Assembly: GCA_963930775.1 (NCBI GenBank) | Contig: OZ005695.1 | Span: 496,001 to 560,000 of the forward strand | Source: Cliona cf. orientalis | Taxonomy: Eukaryota; Porifera; Demospongiae; Clionaida; Clionaidae | Direction: 5' to 3' | DNA: 64,000 nucleotides | Shown: positions 31,087-43,424 of the stretch, in pieces | How positions within the stretch are numbered: the first letter of the stretch is position 1 | Layout of the letters: every line of letters starts with the position of its first letter | Program-made: the position numbers and the translations under genes | Notes under the pieces: model-generated | What the model was told of the DNA's origin: nothing | Database searches by the model: none | The model's input: only the letters and a program-made list of their open reading frames with translations

Positions 31087-34000
31087 ATGGCAATTTCACT
31101 ACAGAAGATCATTTTTTGCTTCTTTTTCGTCTTTCAAGGTAACTGCTAATAATAATTCATTAATAGCTAGTATGTCAGGCTCTGAATCTGACACAGCTCA
31201 AGGATGCAATCTTCAAACTGGAAATGGCAATGGTTTTCCTAGCTTTCAAGACACCAGTGGAAGGGATGTTGGTGGTGTGATAGGAAGGAGACGACAAGCT
31301 ATCATCTCAAGCTACAAATTTGACTGTACTGGTCAAGATTTAATGTGTGGAAACATCACTGAGTGGGGAGCAGACCTTCAGCCAGGAGGTGGTGGACATG
31401 ATATGGAATATACCATTGATTTTCAAGTCTGGAGGCCATCACCCACTGTGGATAACTCCACTGGCACTGGCTGCTACAGTCTGGTGGGAAACAACAGGTT
31501 CACCTCTATTCCTCTGAGTGGTGGCTTAGCACGATTGACTCCCTCACCTCAAGACTACATTCAGTTCCGACCTGGAGATGTGCTTGGCTTCTATGTGGAA
31601 GAAACTGAGAATGATGATGATAAAGATGGAGTAGTGGTTCTCACTAGTCCTAGCAGTTTCACCCGTGAGTTGGTGTGGTATGCCAGCATTGCTCCAGCCA
31701 TGGCCACCTTTCAGAATGGAGACTGTCCCTACTCAGTTGGGAGCAATGGAGTCTTAGACACTTTAACACGAGCAGCACCTGTCATCTCAATATCAACAGG
31801 TGAGAATTCAAAATTAAACTGCCCTATTTCTTCATCAGTGTATACGTATATATACAGCCACCTACCCTTGCCGTCCACTACCATCAATAGCTACAACCCA
31901 GCCTACCCCTCAGCCACCCAATCCCACTACTGATAGTGAGGAGACTCCTAGTATCCAGAGCTCTCAGAGTGAATCCCCTAACATTGGTTTGATAATTGGA
32001 ATAGTGGTCGTTGTCATTGTTGTGATAGCATCAGTATTCACCATTATACTGATCATTCAATTTGCTGTTCTATTCAAGAGGCATGGAAATGTGGTGGTGA
32101 AAAAAACTGGAACTTCGGACAACCCAGTGTATGATAACAAAGGTCAGCACAGAACAAACTATGATGTGATTTAGGATTTTAATAATCTTAATTTGGCACA
32201 GTTAATTTTATTATGCAGAAGGGCCTTTCCATACTATAATTAATTTTTTTCAAAGTTGAATTTTGCTACTTTTCAATCTAGTACTTTTGCAAACTTGTAC
32301 AAACCTACAGTGGCCCAGAAACCAGAAAGGCCATCTATTTTGTAACTTTTCAAAGTTGCATTTTGCAAAATTGGCAATTTTGCACTTTTATAAAGTTTCC
32401 CGGTATTAATTTTTTTCAATCTTGTACTTTTGAAAACATGCAGTTTGCCAATCTAAATCTAAGAGCAGGTGAAAATTGGGATGTGTATGCCATGAGATTC
32501 CCTTTAAAGCCACATACACAAGTTGCATAATATTGATAACCTTATTGTGATGACATAAGCTCACACCCTCTGTCATTAAGGCTGCATCAACCTTGAGGCC
32601 AACTTGCGTACCTAGTCTTGTGTCAATTATTTAAATTTTTGGCATCATTCCCATTTCAAATATTATATTATATAATAAATGGATTTCTTTGCTTCTATGC
32701 AGACTGATAGCAACTGAGAGCGATGTCACTTCAATTCCATAATACAAAATTAGTACTTTTAGTTGCATGCTGAAAACCAACATTGCAGCCTTGATGTTAG
32801 ATTAATTGTTCATGATAATCAAGTTTATTCAACTTTTGTAAATTTAGTTACGTAACTTTCTCTTTTGCAAAATTATGCTTATGTTGGTATTACTCTGAAC
32901 TTACCTTTAGTCAATTTGAAAACACCACTTGTACAATAAATTTGACTCAAAGAAATTGAACACAATGCCATAAATATTACGAAACATAGAATCACGCCTA
33001 ACATGACATGTACTGCCCCCACAAAATTGACTAATGAAAAAGGGAAAATTGACAAGATGTTACTTTGTATACTATTGGAGCACTATTGGGGATGATGCAA
33101 ATTATTGATGAAATTAATAGCAAGTTTATAAAAGTACATGATAGACAAAATGCATGTTTGCAAAAGTGCAAAATTGAAAAAATACAAGTTACTTTACAAA
33201 ATGCAACTTTGAAAAACTGCTAAGATGGATGGCCCTTCTGGGCCACCGTACATAATGATGACTCCAGAAGATTTGCTGATGTTCCATTATTAATTTGGTG
33301 GTGGTGGGGGGGAGGGGGTGGTGGAGATGGTCTATTATGACTAAGCATACTCAAAACATTCTATTAAGGCCAGTGCCACTTAAACTGGGATTTATAGATT
33401 CCATACATAATATTATGTAGTTCATAATTCCTTCAAACAATAGATGGAGTAAACTCCTCACTAAAGATGGAGTACAACACTAATACATCTAATTATGACT
33501 ACATTGAAGACCAGGATAGTGCAGCGGTCTGCCAAGATGCTGTGCCTTATCACTCCACAGGACCTGATGTATCAAAATCCACTAAGACAGCTACTAAACC
33601 TGATCAGTCTAGCTCAACTGGTGACGAACCAGCCCCTAGTCCATGTGAAGCCCCTACCAAACATAACTTTAGAGTGAGTGACCTCAATATTTGCTCTATC
33701 ATGAATAAGGATGATACATTAATTTTTTGTACAATATAGTGTCACTGTAACTATCTCCATTAATTCATAGGGAGGAAGTGGTTATGAGCTGCCCAAGTTG
33801 GAAGATGTTTTTGATAGTGCTGGATTTTACGTACCTACTACTGTGAGTATTAAACTCAGTGTACTGTATTATGTACCATGTAAAATGTACATGTGCTGCA
33901 TGTTGAAAGTTACATCCAACTACTATAATCATGTGGTTGAGCTGCAATAATAAACACGCCAATTCTGAGTATCTGAACACTCAGTAGACTTCAACTGAGC

Positions 34001-36141
34001 CACATGCCTACTGTGCACATGTACACACAAACAGGATGAGAGGGCAGCTTGGGCAGGAAGCCACTATGAACTGCAGGTAAGGCCCACTAGAATAATATAT
34101 TATCAAGACGTAAAAATGTTTTATAATTTCATAATTATAGGCCTACAATAAGTTGGAATTCTTCGTGGAGGATCAGATCTACTGGGCACCAGCATCCACG
34201 ACCTCTGACCTCTACTCTCAGCTAGCCTCCAAGAAGTACAGGGAGATCCCAAGAAACCAAATAACGTAATAATATGTTTAAATTGTGATCATAGCATTCC
34301 AGTTTTAAGTGATCCTTATAACTGGTATATATTTGCTTAGTGTATTGGAGCAGCTTGGCTCGGGTGAGTTTGGTGAGGTATGTAAGGCACTCTGGTCTAT
34401 CTCTGGAGCCACAAAGGAGCTAGCCATTAAAACACTGAGAGCAGAGCTACCAGAGGAGGAGAAGGTGAGGTTCCTCCAGGAGGCAGCCATCATGGGACAG
34501 TTCTCCCACCCCAATGTCGTCAAGCTCTACGGAGTGGTGACTGTTGGAGATCCTGTAAGTACGACGTCGTACTTTCGATGATCTAATCCAATTGCATGTT
34601 TCCCCTACATATTCTAGGTTATGATCTTTATTGAGCTATTACCAAAAGGAGATCTGAGGGGATATCTCTGCTCTTTGATTCCAGAGTAAGTCATGATCAC
34701 TCTTTACTCTATTGTTAAATTCTTGGAAAGAATTTGATTGCATCACAATGTTTTTGCAATGCTTATTTTAATTGAGTGATGCATGCATAAAATTTATAAT
34801 AATTTTATATTCTTACTCATGCAGCAAACATAATACAAGGGAATTGGAACTACGTTTCTTGAAGTTTGCAAAGCAGATATCCTCTGGTATGAGCTACCTT
34901 TCCAAGAAGTCATTTGTCCACCGAGACTTAGCGGCAAGGAATGTACTACTGGATGATGCACTGAACTGCAAAGTGAGTAATCATTCTGGACATTTCAAAT
35001 TAATAGACTAGACTGGATAATTAATTGCTTTTATATTCTCGAGTCTTATGCTAATCAAAATTGATAAGCTAGAAAATTAAAGTAATTATTTGTACATTTC
35101 CCAACCAATAATTTTTACTATTGAATTTGTGCATTTCTAGTCAGTGAAATGGAATAAGCATGCATAGTACAGCTGCACAAAACAATTAATTATTACAATC
35201 ATGCCTTAATTATTCCAGATTGGTGACTTTGGGATGGCTAGAGATTTGATGGATGAGACCTACTACACTCCAAAAACTAAAGGAGGAAAAATCCCAGTAA
35301 AGTGGACGGCACCTGAGGTAACTAGCCTGAGTCAAGGCGCATCAGCTCAATAATTACGACACTACACCAAAAATAAGATTTCCATACAAGTTCAACAGTG
35401 ACAACTACCTTAAATTATGATAATTAGGCTCTTCATTATAAGAAGTACTCGACTGACAGTGATGTGTGGAGCTATGGTATGGTGCTGTTTGAGATCTGGT
35501 CAGTAGGGAAGAAGCCATTCTCACAGCACACGAATAATGAAGTTTTTAAGCTTTTCAAGTCCAAGTACAACCAGTCCCCTCCCCCTGGATGCCCAAGAGC
35601 TGTTTACAAACTCATGGTTGACTGCTGGTAAGCATATTATTCACATGAGTAGGTACATAATATTTTGACAAGCAGAAAATAAACTGTAGCTATAATATTA
35701 TTATAGCAATAATAATTAATTTATATCCTCACTGTGAGTAGATGTTTTGATAGCAGAAACAAACTGTACACGTACTGTTTATACTTTCAGTTTGTCACTA
35801 AATCATGTTGCATGACATTGTGGTAGTGGACTCACAATGATGCATGATAAACATCATTAATTTTTAGTATTTCTCCTAATATGGCAATCTATATTTATAG
35901 CCTAAGTATTATCGGTGACCCTTTACCACATTTCAATCTTTGCAGGCACCCAATTCACAGCAAGCGTCCCAGTTTCTCCAAGATCTGCAGCTACCTCAAA
36001 GCTCCAAGTGAGCAGCTGCTCCAGTGGGCTGATGAAGAGGCCACTGGCTCTCAGAGAGCTAGGGTGCTGGGAGCTCCTCTTTCAGAAGCTGAGTCTCTCC
36101 ACCTTGACCTGCAGAACATCTATAAGGACAATGATCAGTAA
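31087..36141 (+). CDS. R4: complete receptor tyrosine kinase
   Basis: Thirteen exons join in frame to 777 residues: 31087-31138, 31197-31799, 31858-32142, 33444-33673, 33771-33842, 34035-34076, 34141-34265, 34341-34554, 34618-34685, 34825-34972, 35219-35317, 35428-35627, 35946-36141. The signal peptide is [18 protein letters not shown]. The ectodomain has [23 protein letters not shown] and [15 protein letters not shown] short stalk leads to a transmembrane helix near 264-290, then NPVYDNKG at the exon 3 end. The juxtamembrane region has YHSTGPD, FYVPTT and [15 protein letters not shown]. The kinase (about 470-745) has [27 protein letters not shown], twin tyrosines (ETYYTPK) and APE. It is predicted active. 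The head is of the K4/K7 type and the kinase is close to R5. Confidence 0.93.
32308..33248. mobile_element. TA-flanked non-autonomous DNA transposon in R4 intron 3
   Basis: It begins CAGTGGCCCAGAA and ends TTCTGGGCCACCG, flanked on both sides by TA (32306-32307 and 33249-33250). The inverted similarity continues inward for about 90 bp, with a shared TTTTCAAAGTTGCATTTTG. The 941-bp interior is AT-rich without a transposase-like frame. TA duplication and long inverted ends suggest a Tc1/mariner-type derivative. It explains most of the 1.3-kb intron. Confidence 0.7.
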
Positions 36142-37173
36142 TGCAGAATAATAAGTACCTAATAGTATAATAATATTATTATAGATATTTCTCCTTTAGT
36201 TTGCTTTCCTTCATACATACACTTTTAAACATTGTGACCCGATTAGTTAACTTCATTGTCATTTCAATATTATTGCAAATTATAGTAGCTATAGTGATTA
36301 CAGTCACAATATGTTGCTCCCATGGGCAAGAGTACAGATTACAGCTGTAATTGTACTCTCACTCTGTAATCGGTACTCCTGCTATAGCCTACTATACTAT
36401 CAATAATTATTAATCACACGCTTTTAATTCTCGTACAATTAGGGCAGCGATAGTACTCTTATGTGTACTCGTACAGCCAAATAGCACTCACTATCACTCG
36501 TGTTATTACTGACTGTATTTGTACACGTAAGAGTTAAGTGTGTGATTAATAATAATTCACATGACATTAATTATAGTGCAAGCCGTACATATGTACCGCA
36601 TACCTTAAGGACACTTTTGTTTGCAGGTACTAAATTTAACGAAATTAGCGATTTGCCCATTAAATTTTTAGTTTGAAAAATTGCTAAAATGAGTACCCAC
36701 TAAACGCACTATTTCCGAATTGTGCCAAAATTTGTACCTGCAAAATTTAATAATGGCATATAGCCCTAAGGTGGTAGTAAATAATTACTGTCATTGTGGC
36801 ATGCATTCTTCTGAGTCGGTGGGTAACCCTTTGCTATGAATTGGAGCATATCCTTCCACTATTTAAATTTTTGGTGCTTCTTATCCATGGTTACATTTTT
36901 AGACTGAGATAGCTACTAAGTCAGGTAGGCCCAACAGAAATCAAAGTCCAGCTAGGATAATGTGCTCAGGCAGTTCAGATATTAAACCTTGGCATAAATT
37001 TCCCCTTCTAGCAGTATCTTAATAGTATGCTTGATATAGCTACTTTTGCCATAATACCGGTATTATTATTAATATCATTGATATAAAAGCGTCCAGCAAG
37101 CATAAAATTTTCCCCAAGGTTCCCGCAAAATTGAACCTGGTCGGAATTGGGCGTGGAATATCATTACCCTAAG
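36142..37173. other. Intergenic segment between R4 and R5, duplicate of 27388-28556
   Basis: It shares long runs with the DNA upstream of K3, including the inverted-repeat element (about 36409-36549). There is no gene. The copy supports duplication of a kinase end plus receptor head block. Confidence 0.7.
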
Positions 37174-37283
37174 TGCAGCACCAGCCCCTCCTACGAAAAA
37201 TTCGGAAGTATGACGATCACTACCAAACGGTCGTTCCTAAAACGAGCTCGAGACAGATCGCGGTGTAAGGTAAAGATTTAGTT
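37174..37283 (+). promoter_or_regulatory. Promoter class A of R5
   Basis: It is the same block as before K2 and K3, with TTCGGAAGTATGACGATCAC at 37201-37220 and a class A start context GTTATGATGGCTGC. Here it drives an RTK, whereas in K2 and K3 it drives kinase-less genes. Confidence 0.55.
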
Positions 37284-40200
37284 ATGATGGCTGCTTCAGC
37301 ATTATGGACAATTTTCTACCTCTTCCTTTTGATCAATATTAGTGATGGTAAGTTTGAGATGCGGCTGATGACGTTGTACTGCATGATACTGCAATAATTG
37401 CTAGCTATCTCTTCTTATTCATGTTCCAGCTCAACAATGTATTCGTGGTAGGAGTGAAGGTGGTTTGCCTCCTTTTCAAGACTACAGAGGTCTTGATGGC
37501 AACAGAATCATACACCGTCATCAAGCCATCATCCCCAGCTACAAGTTTGACTGTAATCCACAAATGTGTGGGAACATCACAGAGTGGGGGGTGGATGTTC
37601 GTCCAGATGGGGGTAATCATCAGCCAGATGGTGGTGTGCCATACACTCTCGACCTCCAAGTCTGGAGGCCATCACCCACTGTGGATGACTCCACTGGCAC
37701 TGGCTGCTACAGTCTGGTGGGAAACAACAGGTTCACCTCTATTTCTCTGAGTGATGATGTGGCACAAGTGACTCCATCACCTCAAGACTACATTATGTTC
37801 CGACCTGGAGATGTGCTTGGCTTCTATGTGGAAGAAGCTGGGAGAGATAGTGCTGGAGTAGTGATTCTCACGACCTCTGGTGACACCTCCACCTTCACCA
37901 GTGAGTCTGTATGGTATGCAATACCAAGTGTGACCGCCTCTCAGAATGGAGACTGTCCCTACTCAGTTGGGAGCAATGGAATCTTAAACACCTTAACACG
38001 AGCAGCACCTGTCATCTCAATATCAACATGTAATAATTATAAGTTCAATGTATCGTTAATTTATTAAAATATTACCACTCTCAGCTACTTTCTCCTGTCC
38101 TCCACTGCCATCAATGGCTACAACCCAGCCTACCCCTCAGCCACCCAATCCCACCACTGATAGTGAGGAGACTCCTCCCACCACAAATCAACAAACACAG
38201 GAGCCAGTCGACACTCCAACAACAGATTCAACAAATGGCAATACTATTCAAGCTACTGACTCTGAAGGAGCTACTGGTACTGAACTGAGAGTGCCTACCA
38301 CCAGTGAGACTGCCACTGATCTACGCTCTCAGGGAGGACCCTCTAATATTGGTTTGATAATTGGAATAGTGGTCGTTGTCATGGTGGTGGTTGCATTAGT
38401 TATCACTGTGGTGGTCATTGTTGCTGTTCTATTCAAGAAACGTGGAAATATTATGCCGTTGAACAAAAAACGTGCACTATCCAATCCTATATATAGCGCT
38501 AAAGGTCAGTAATAATTCTATAATTTCATGTTTCCTTTTACGTTGGAATTTGTGATGCTTCTCAATAATTCTTATAATTATCATCTTGTAGGTGGAGTAG
38601 GCTCTTCATCAAAACAGAAATATGACACTAATTCCAGCAGCTATGACTATATTGAAAACCAGGGCACCCTCTCATCCTCAGATGGTCAGGGTGGTGTGGC
38701 AGTCTACCAAGAAGCTGTGCTCTATCACTCCGTGGGACCTGACGTGTCTAAACCAGCCAAATCAGCCGCCAAAACCGGTCCATTGAGATCAACTGGTAAT
38801 GAACTAGCCCCTAATCTTTACGAAGCCCCCGTTACGCAAAAATTTAGAGTGAGTACTCTCATAATATTTTTACTCTGCACACGACAGTTATTATCCATCT
38901 CTTGTACTTTATTAGGGAGCAAGTAGTTATGAAGTTCCCCAGACGGAAGATGTTTTTGATGGTGCTGGCTTTTATGTACCTACTGCTGTGAGTTCATGAC
39001 ATTGGATAATTATGTGTACCACATGTGTACCATGTATGTATATTGAAAGTTACATGTGACAATACTATAGTAGTGTGATTGCATGAGCCAAAAACATACA
39101 ATTCAGAGTAACTGAACAATAGACTCTACAACTGATCCACATGCCCACACACACACACAAACAGGATGAAAGGGCAGCTTGGACAGGAAGCCACTACGAC
39201 ATGGAAGACACTGGGGTAAGGGCCCACTACATAGCTGCTCAAAAGAACTGAATACTCACTATACTTTGACATCTGGCTTCATACATGTATATGTTATTGT
39301 GTAGGCATACAATAAGTTGGATTTCTTCGTGGAGGATCAGATCTACTGGGCACCAGCATCCACGACCTCTGACCTCTACTCCCAGCTAGCCTCCAAGAAG
39401 TACAGGGAGATCCCAAGAACGCAAATAACGTTAGCAATCTATTAATGTACATTAATAGTCTAATTAATGAGCTATAACTAAGTAATTGACTTAAGCTTAA
39501 TACCCCTTGAATCATTCTTTGAAGTGACCCCTTATTAATTATAGTGTATTGGAGCAGCTTGGTTCTGGGCAGTTTGGTCAAGTATGCAAGGCACTCTGGT
39601 CTCTCTCTGGAGCCACGAAGGAGCTAGCCATTAAAACACTGAGAGCAGAGCTACCAGAGGAGGAGAAGGTGAGATTCCTCCAGGAGGCAGCCATCATGGG
39701 ACAGTTCTCCCACCCCAATGTCGTCAAGCTCTACGGAGTGGTCACAGTTGGAGAACCAGTGAGTAATTAAATACCTCTTGTTCATTAGGGATTATGTTTG
39801 ATCATCTCCCCCACACATTCCGATGTCTCTAGGTAATGATCTGTATTGAGCTATTACCAAAAGGAGACTTGAGAGGGTATCTCTGTTCTTTGATTCCAGA
39901 GTAAGCAGTGCATGACTCCTCTTCACTGTTATGTCCAAACTCCTTAAACTGTGTCTGTATCCTCTTTAGTGGATAAACGATGTTTGTATGTATGCTATGT
40001 CCTTGTTTTGATTGGTTGTAATTGCTTTCACACAGCAAGCACAATACAAGGGAATTGGAGCTTCGTTTCTTGCAGTTTGCAAAGCAGATAGCCTCTGGTA
40101 TGAGGTACCTTTCCAAGAAGTCATTTGTCCACCGAGACTTAGCGGCAAGGAATGTACTACTGGATGATGCACTGAACTGCAAAGTAAGAAAACCTTTAAT

Positions 40201-41108
40201 TCAAACTGATCAGCTAGAAATTAATAATTTCTCGAATTTTATCATTGCATAGTAGAATTGCACCATCAATAGCACTATTCAAATAACTGTGCCTAAATTC
40301 TTTCCAGATTGGTGACTTTGGGATGGCTAGAGATTTGATGGATGAGACATACTACACTCCAAAAACCAAGGGAGGAAAAATCCCAGTAAAGTGGACAGCA
40401 CCTGAGGTAACTTGACCCTTATTATATCTTCCAAGCAGTTTGTCAGATTACCCATGCAAGAAATTTGATAAGTATTTTGTAATTTGATATGATTTTGTAC
40501 TAGGCACTCCTTTATAAGAAATACTCCACTGACAGTGATGTGTGGAGCTATGGTATGGTGCTGTTTGAGATCTGGTCAGTCGGGAAGAAGCCATTCTCAC
40601 AGCACACAAACAGTGAAGCTTTTAAGCTTTTCAAGTCCAAGTACAACCAGCCCCCTCCCCCTGGATGCCCAAGAGCTGTTTACAAACTCATGGTTGACTG
40701 CTGGTAAGTAGATATTTATATCAACTACAAGATTGTATGAAGATTTACATAGAAAGTGATAATGATCATTTCTTGGAAACAGGAAATTATTGTTGACAAA
40801 GTGTAAATTACTGCTTTCCTCGTGGCATTATCACATGTAGTTTGTCCTAATATGGCAATCTCTAGCCAATGCTGCTTCTGATGACCCTTTACCACATTTC
40901 AATCCTTTGCAGGCACCCAGTTCACAGCAAGCGCCCCAGTTTCTCCAAGATCTGCAGCTACCTCAAAGCTCCAAGTGAGCAGCTGCTCCAGTGGGCTGAT
41001 GAAGAGGCCACTGACTCTCAGAGAGCTAGGGTGCTGGGAGCTCCTCTTTCAGAAGCTGAGTCCCTCTACCTTGACCTACAGAACGTCTATAAGGACAATA
41101 ATCAGTAG
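37284..41108 (+). CDS. R5: complete receptor tyrosine kinase with K2-type head
   Basis: Thirteen exons join in frame to 837 residues: 37284-37347, 37430-38029, 38085-38504, 38592-38848, 38916-38987, 39165-39215, 39305-39429, 39545-39758, 39833-39900, 40036-40183, 40308-40406, 40504-40703, 40913-41108. The signal peptide, ectodomain and stalk (through [15 protein letters not shown]) nearly match K2. The transmembrane helix is near 311-335. Then come [34 protein letters not shown] and [15 protein letters not shown]. The kinase (from about 530) has [34 protein letters not shown] and APE, all intact. The tail ends [15 protein letters not shown]6 is a damaged close copy of the part from the transmembrane exon onward. 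R5 is convergent with K4. Confidence 0.94.
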
Positions 41109-41154
41109 CTAATTGTCATGTTTTCCTCAAACAATATTCATAATAATTTTCATG

Positions 41155-41300
41155 CTTCACTGGACCAAAACTAAGATTTCCTTATATTGTGCTTACCAAA
41201 ACATGATCTTTCCTATATACACATAATTATTTGTCAGAGGATAGGATAAAATAAACAAAATGTGTAGAAATTCTTTTCCTATCCTACACATTTCTATGGA
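41155..41300 (+). repeat. Dispersed inverted-repeat element, copy 3 (R5 3' flank)
   Basis: CTGGACCAAAACTAAGATTT, then TTTGTCAGAGGATAGGATAA, and CCTATCCTACACATTTC on the other side. Copy 4 at 54185-54335 lies at the equivalent place downstream of R6, so these two copies were duplicated with the genes. Confidence 0.6.
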
Positions 41301-41683
41301 AGCCAAGAAGGGTAATTTCTGCACCTGCAAATTGTGGGCCCACAAAATGCACATGCAGGAGGGAGTCTCTGAAAAACACGGGCCCGAAAAGTATGTGTGC
41401 AGAACTTGCCCTTTGATCTCAGCTTATTATTTCCTAAATCCATGTTTTCATCTATTAATTACTTTACATCAGACCATGCATGTAGTTAAGAATTAAAGTT
41501 AGTTATACTGGCCAAGCTAGTGGACTCGATCAATAGTATTTTGACAATGCTTAGTTTTAACACCAAGGTAATAATTTGTCAACTAACAATTCTGCATACC
41601 ATGAACCACAGTAGTCATCACATCACATTACAGCTACCATACTGATAATAATGAAAGTAACAAAATACACGGAGGCAAGTGAC
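41301..41683. other. Convergent intergenic space between R5 and K4
   Basis: No gene is seen. The sequence matches the equivalent spaces upstream of 47239 and 54750, showing that the R-K tail-to-tail pair was copied as a block. Confidence 0.5.
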
Positions 41684-43120
41684 TTAAATGTAGTCATATT
41701 CATCAGCAGTTTCAACTTGTCCATAAGCTGAATTTATCTCAGTCATAATATTATTATTTGTACCATAAGCCTGATTCCCTTCCATAGAGATATTAAATTC
41801 TGTATGTGCGACATAGGCTTCATTCTGCTTGGCTTCAATGGTATGTACATCAAATTTTGGGTAGTTGTAGGTGTTCTCTTCCACTCCACTCTGGCTATGA
41901 TCATGACACATAATGCCGTAGGCTTCATTAGTTGTTGTAGGGACAGCTGCTACATTCTTAATGGGGTACCCTTCCTTCTTGTTTCTTTCCCCATGTTTCT
42001 TGAGTAGAACAGCAATAATAATGACAATGGCCAGGATTGATGTTAACACTGCTACGCCTGCAGCGGCTGAGCCTACCAATATTAGAGGGTCCACTCTGAG
42101 AGCGTAGATCAGTGGCAGTCTCACTGGTGGTAGGTACTCTCAGTTCAGTACCAGTTCCTTCAGAATCTGTAGCTTGAACGTCACCATTAGTGCTGTTATT
42201 AAATTTTGTTGAATCTGTTGTTAGAGGATCGACTGGATTTGTGGTGGGAGGAGTCTCCTCACTATCAGTGGTGGGATTGGGTGGCTGAGGGGTAGGCTGG
42301 GTTGTAACCATTGATGGCAGTGGAGGACAGGAGAAAGTAACTGTGTGTAGGAATGATACATTGAATTCATTTCAATTAGAAAAATGTTATTACCTGTGTC
42401 TATTGAGATGATAGGTGCTGCTCGTGTTAAGGTGTCTAAGGCTCCATTGTTCCCAATTGAGTAGGGACAGTCTCCATTCTGAGAGGTGGCCATGGTTGGA
42501 GCAATGCTGGCATACCATACCAACTCACTGATGAGACTGCTAGGTGTAGTAAGAATCACAACTCCATCAGTAGCTCTAATAGCTTCTTCCACATAGAAGC
42601 CAAGCACATCTCCAGGTCGGAACTGAATGTAGTCTTGAGGTGAGGGAGTCACTTGTGCCACACCACCGCTTAGAGGAATAGAGGTGAACCTGTTGTTTCC
42701 CACCAGACTGTAGCAGCCAGTGCCAGTGGAGTCATCCACAGTGGGTGATGGTCTCCAGACTTGGAAGTCAACGGCATATACCATATCATGCCTACCACCA
42801 TCTGGCCAAAGGTCTGCTCCCCACTCAGTGATGTTTCCACACATTAAATCTTGACCAGGACAGTCAAATTTGTAGCTTGAGATGATAGCTTGCTGTCTCC
42901 TTCCTATCATACCACCAACATCTCCCGGTATGTCAGTGTCTTCAAAGCTAGGAAGACCGAATCTATTTCCAGTCTGAAGACTGCATCCTTGAGCTGTATA
43001 ATTATATCATGTACTGAGTCTGAGTTTTAATAGCAATTAAACTTCATGCAATTATCAATAGCAGTTACCTTGGATGACGATTAAGAAGCAAAAAATTATC
43101 TGCTGTAGTAAATTTGCCAT
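41684..43120 (-). pseudogene. K4: kinase-less receptor with a frameshift before the transmembrane helix
   Basis: Exons on the minus strand: 43069-43120, 42394-42993, 41684-42340. The signal peptide is MANLLQQIIFCFLIVIQG and the ectodomain is intact ([38 protein letters not shown]). Compared with K5 and K7, 8 bases are missing at 42074/42075, right after PSNIG. The reading frame shifts and stops at 41958, so the translated product would be about 344 residues without a membrane helix. Downstream, the original frame still encodes the helix and a tail with four NxxY motifs (NEAY, NEAY, NQAY, NSAY) ending DEYDYI. It may be a young pseudogene, a secreted decoy, or a sequencing error. Confidence 0.8.
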
Positions 43121-43139
43121 TATTAGGAATAGCTTCACT

Positions 43140-43185
43140 GCTACTTCCTTGCTTCCTGTTTAAGGGTAAGAGGTGGAGCAAGGTA
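43140..43185 (-). promoter_or_regulatory. Promoter class B of K4
   Basis: On the minus strand, GCTCCACCTCTTACCCTTAA then AACAGGAAGCAAGGAAG lie within 65 bp upstream of the ATG. They match K5 and K7, and more loosely R4. Confidence 0.5.
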
Positions 43186-43424
43186 TTGGGTAGAGATCGT
43201 CAATAGGGTTCCTGATCAGTGCGCAATTTGTCCCGATATGGCAATCTCTAGCTAGCCAATGCTTCTGGTGACCCTTTACCACATTTCAATCATCCGGTTC
43301 ACAGCGGTAGTGAGCTCATGTAAGTTGTATCTAGAAAGTGAAAGTAATGATATTCATAGTAACATTACATACTATACAACATACTGCTCAATTCAATTCT
43401 TATGCATTCTATATAGCTATCTTG

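Noticed and set aside
41684..42124. K4 tail as a separate small membrane protein starting at 42124
   Set aside because: The apparent start lies inside the stalk coding frame of the parent gene. Comparison with K5 and K7 shows an 8-bp deletion instead.
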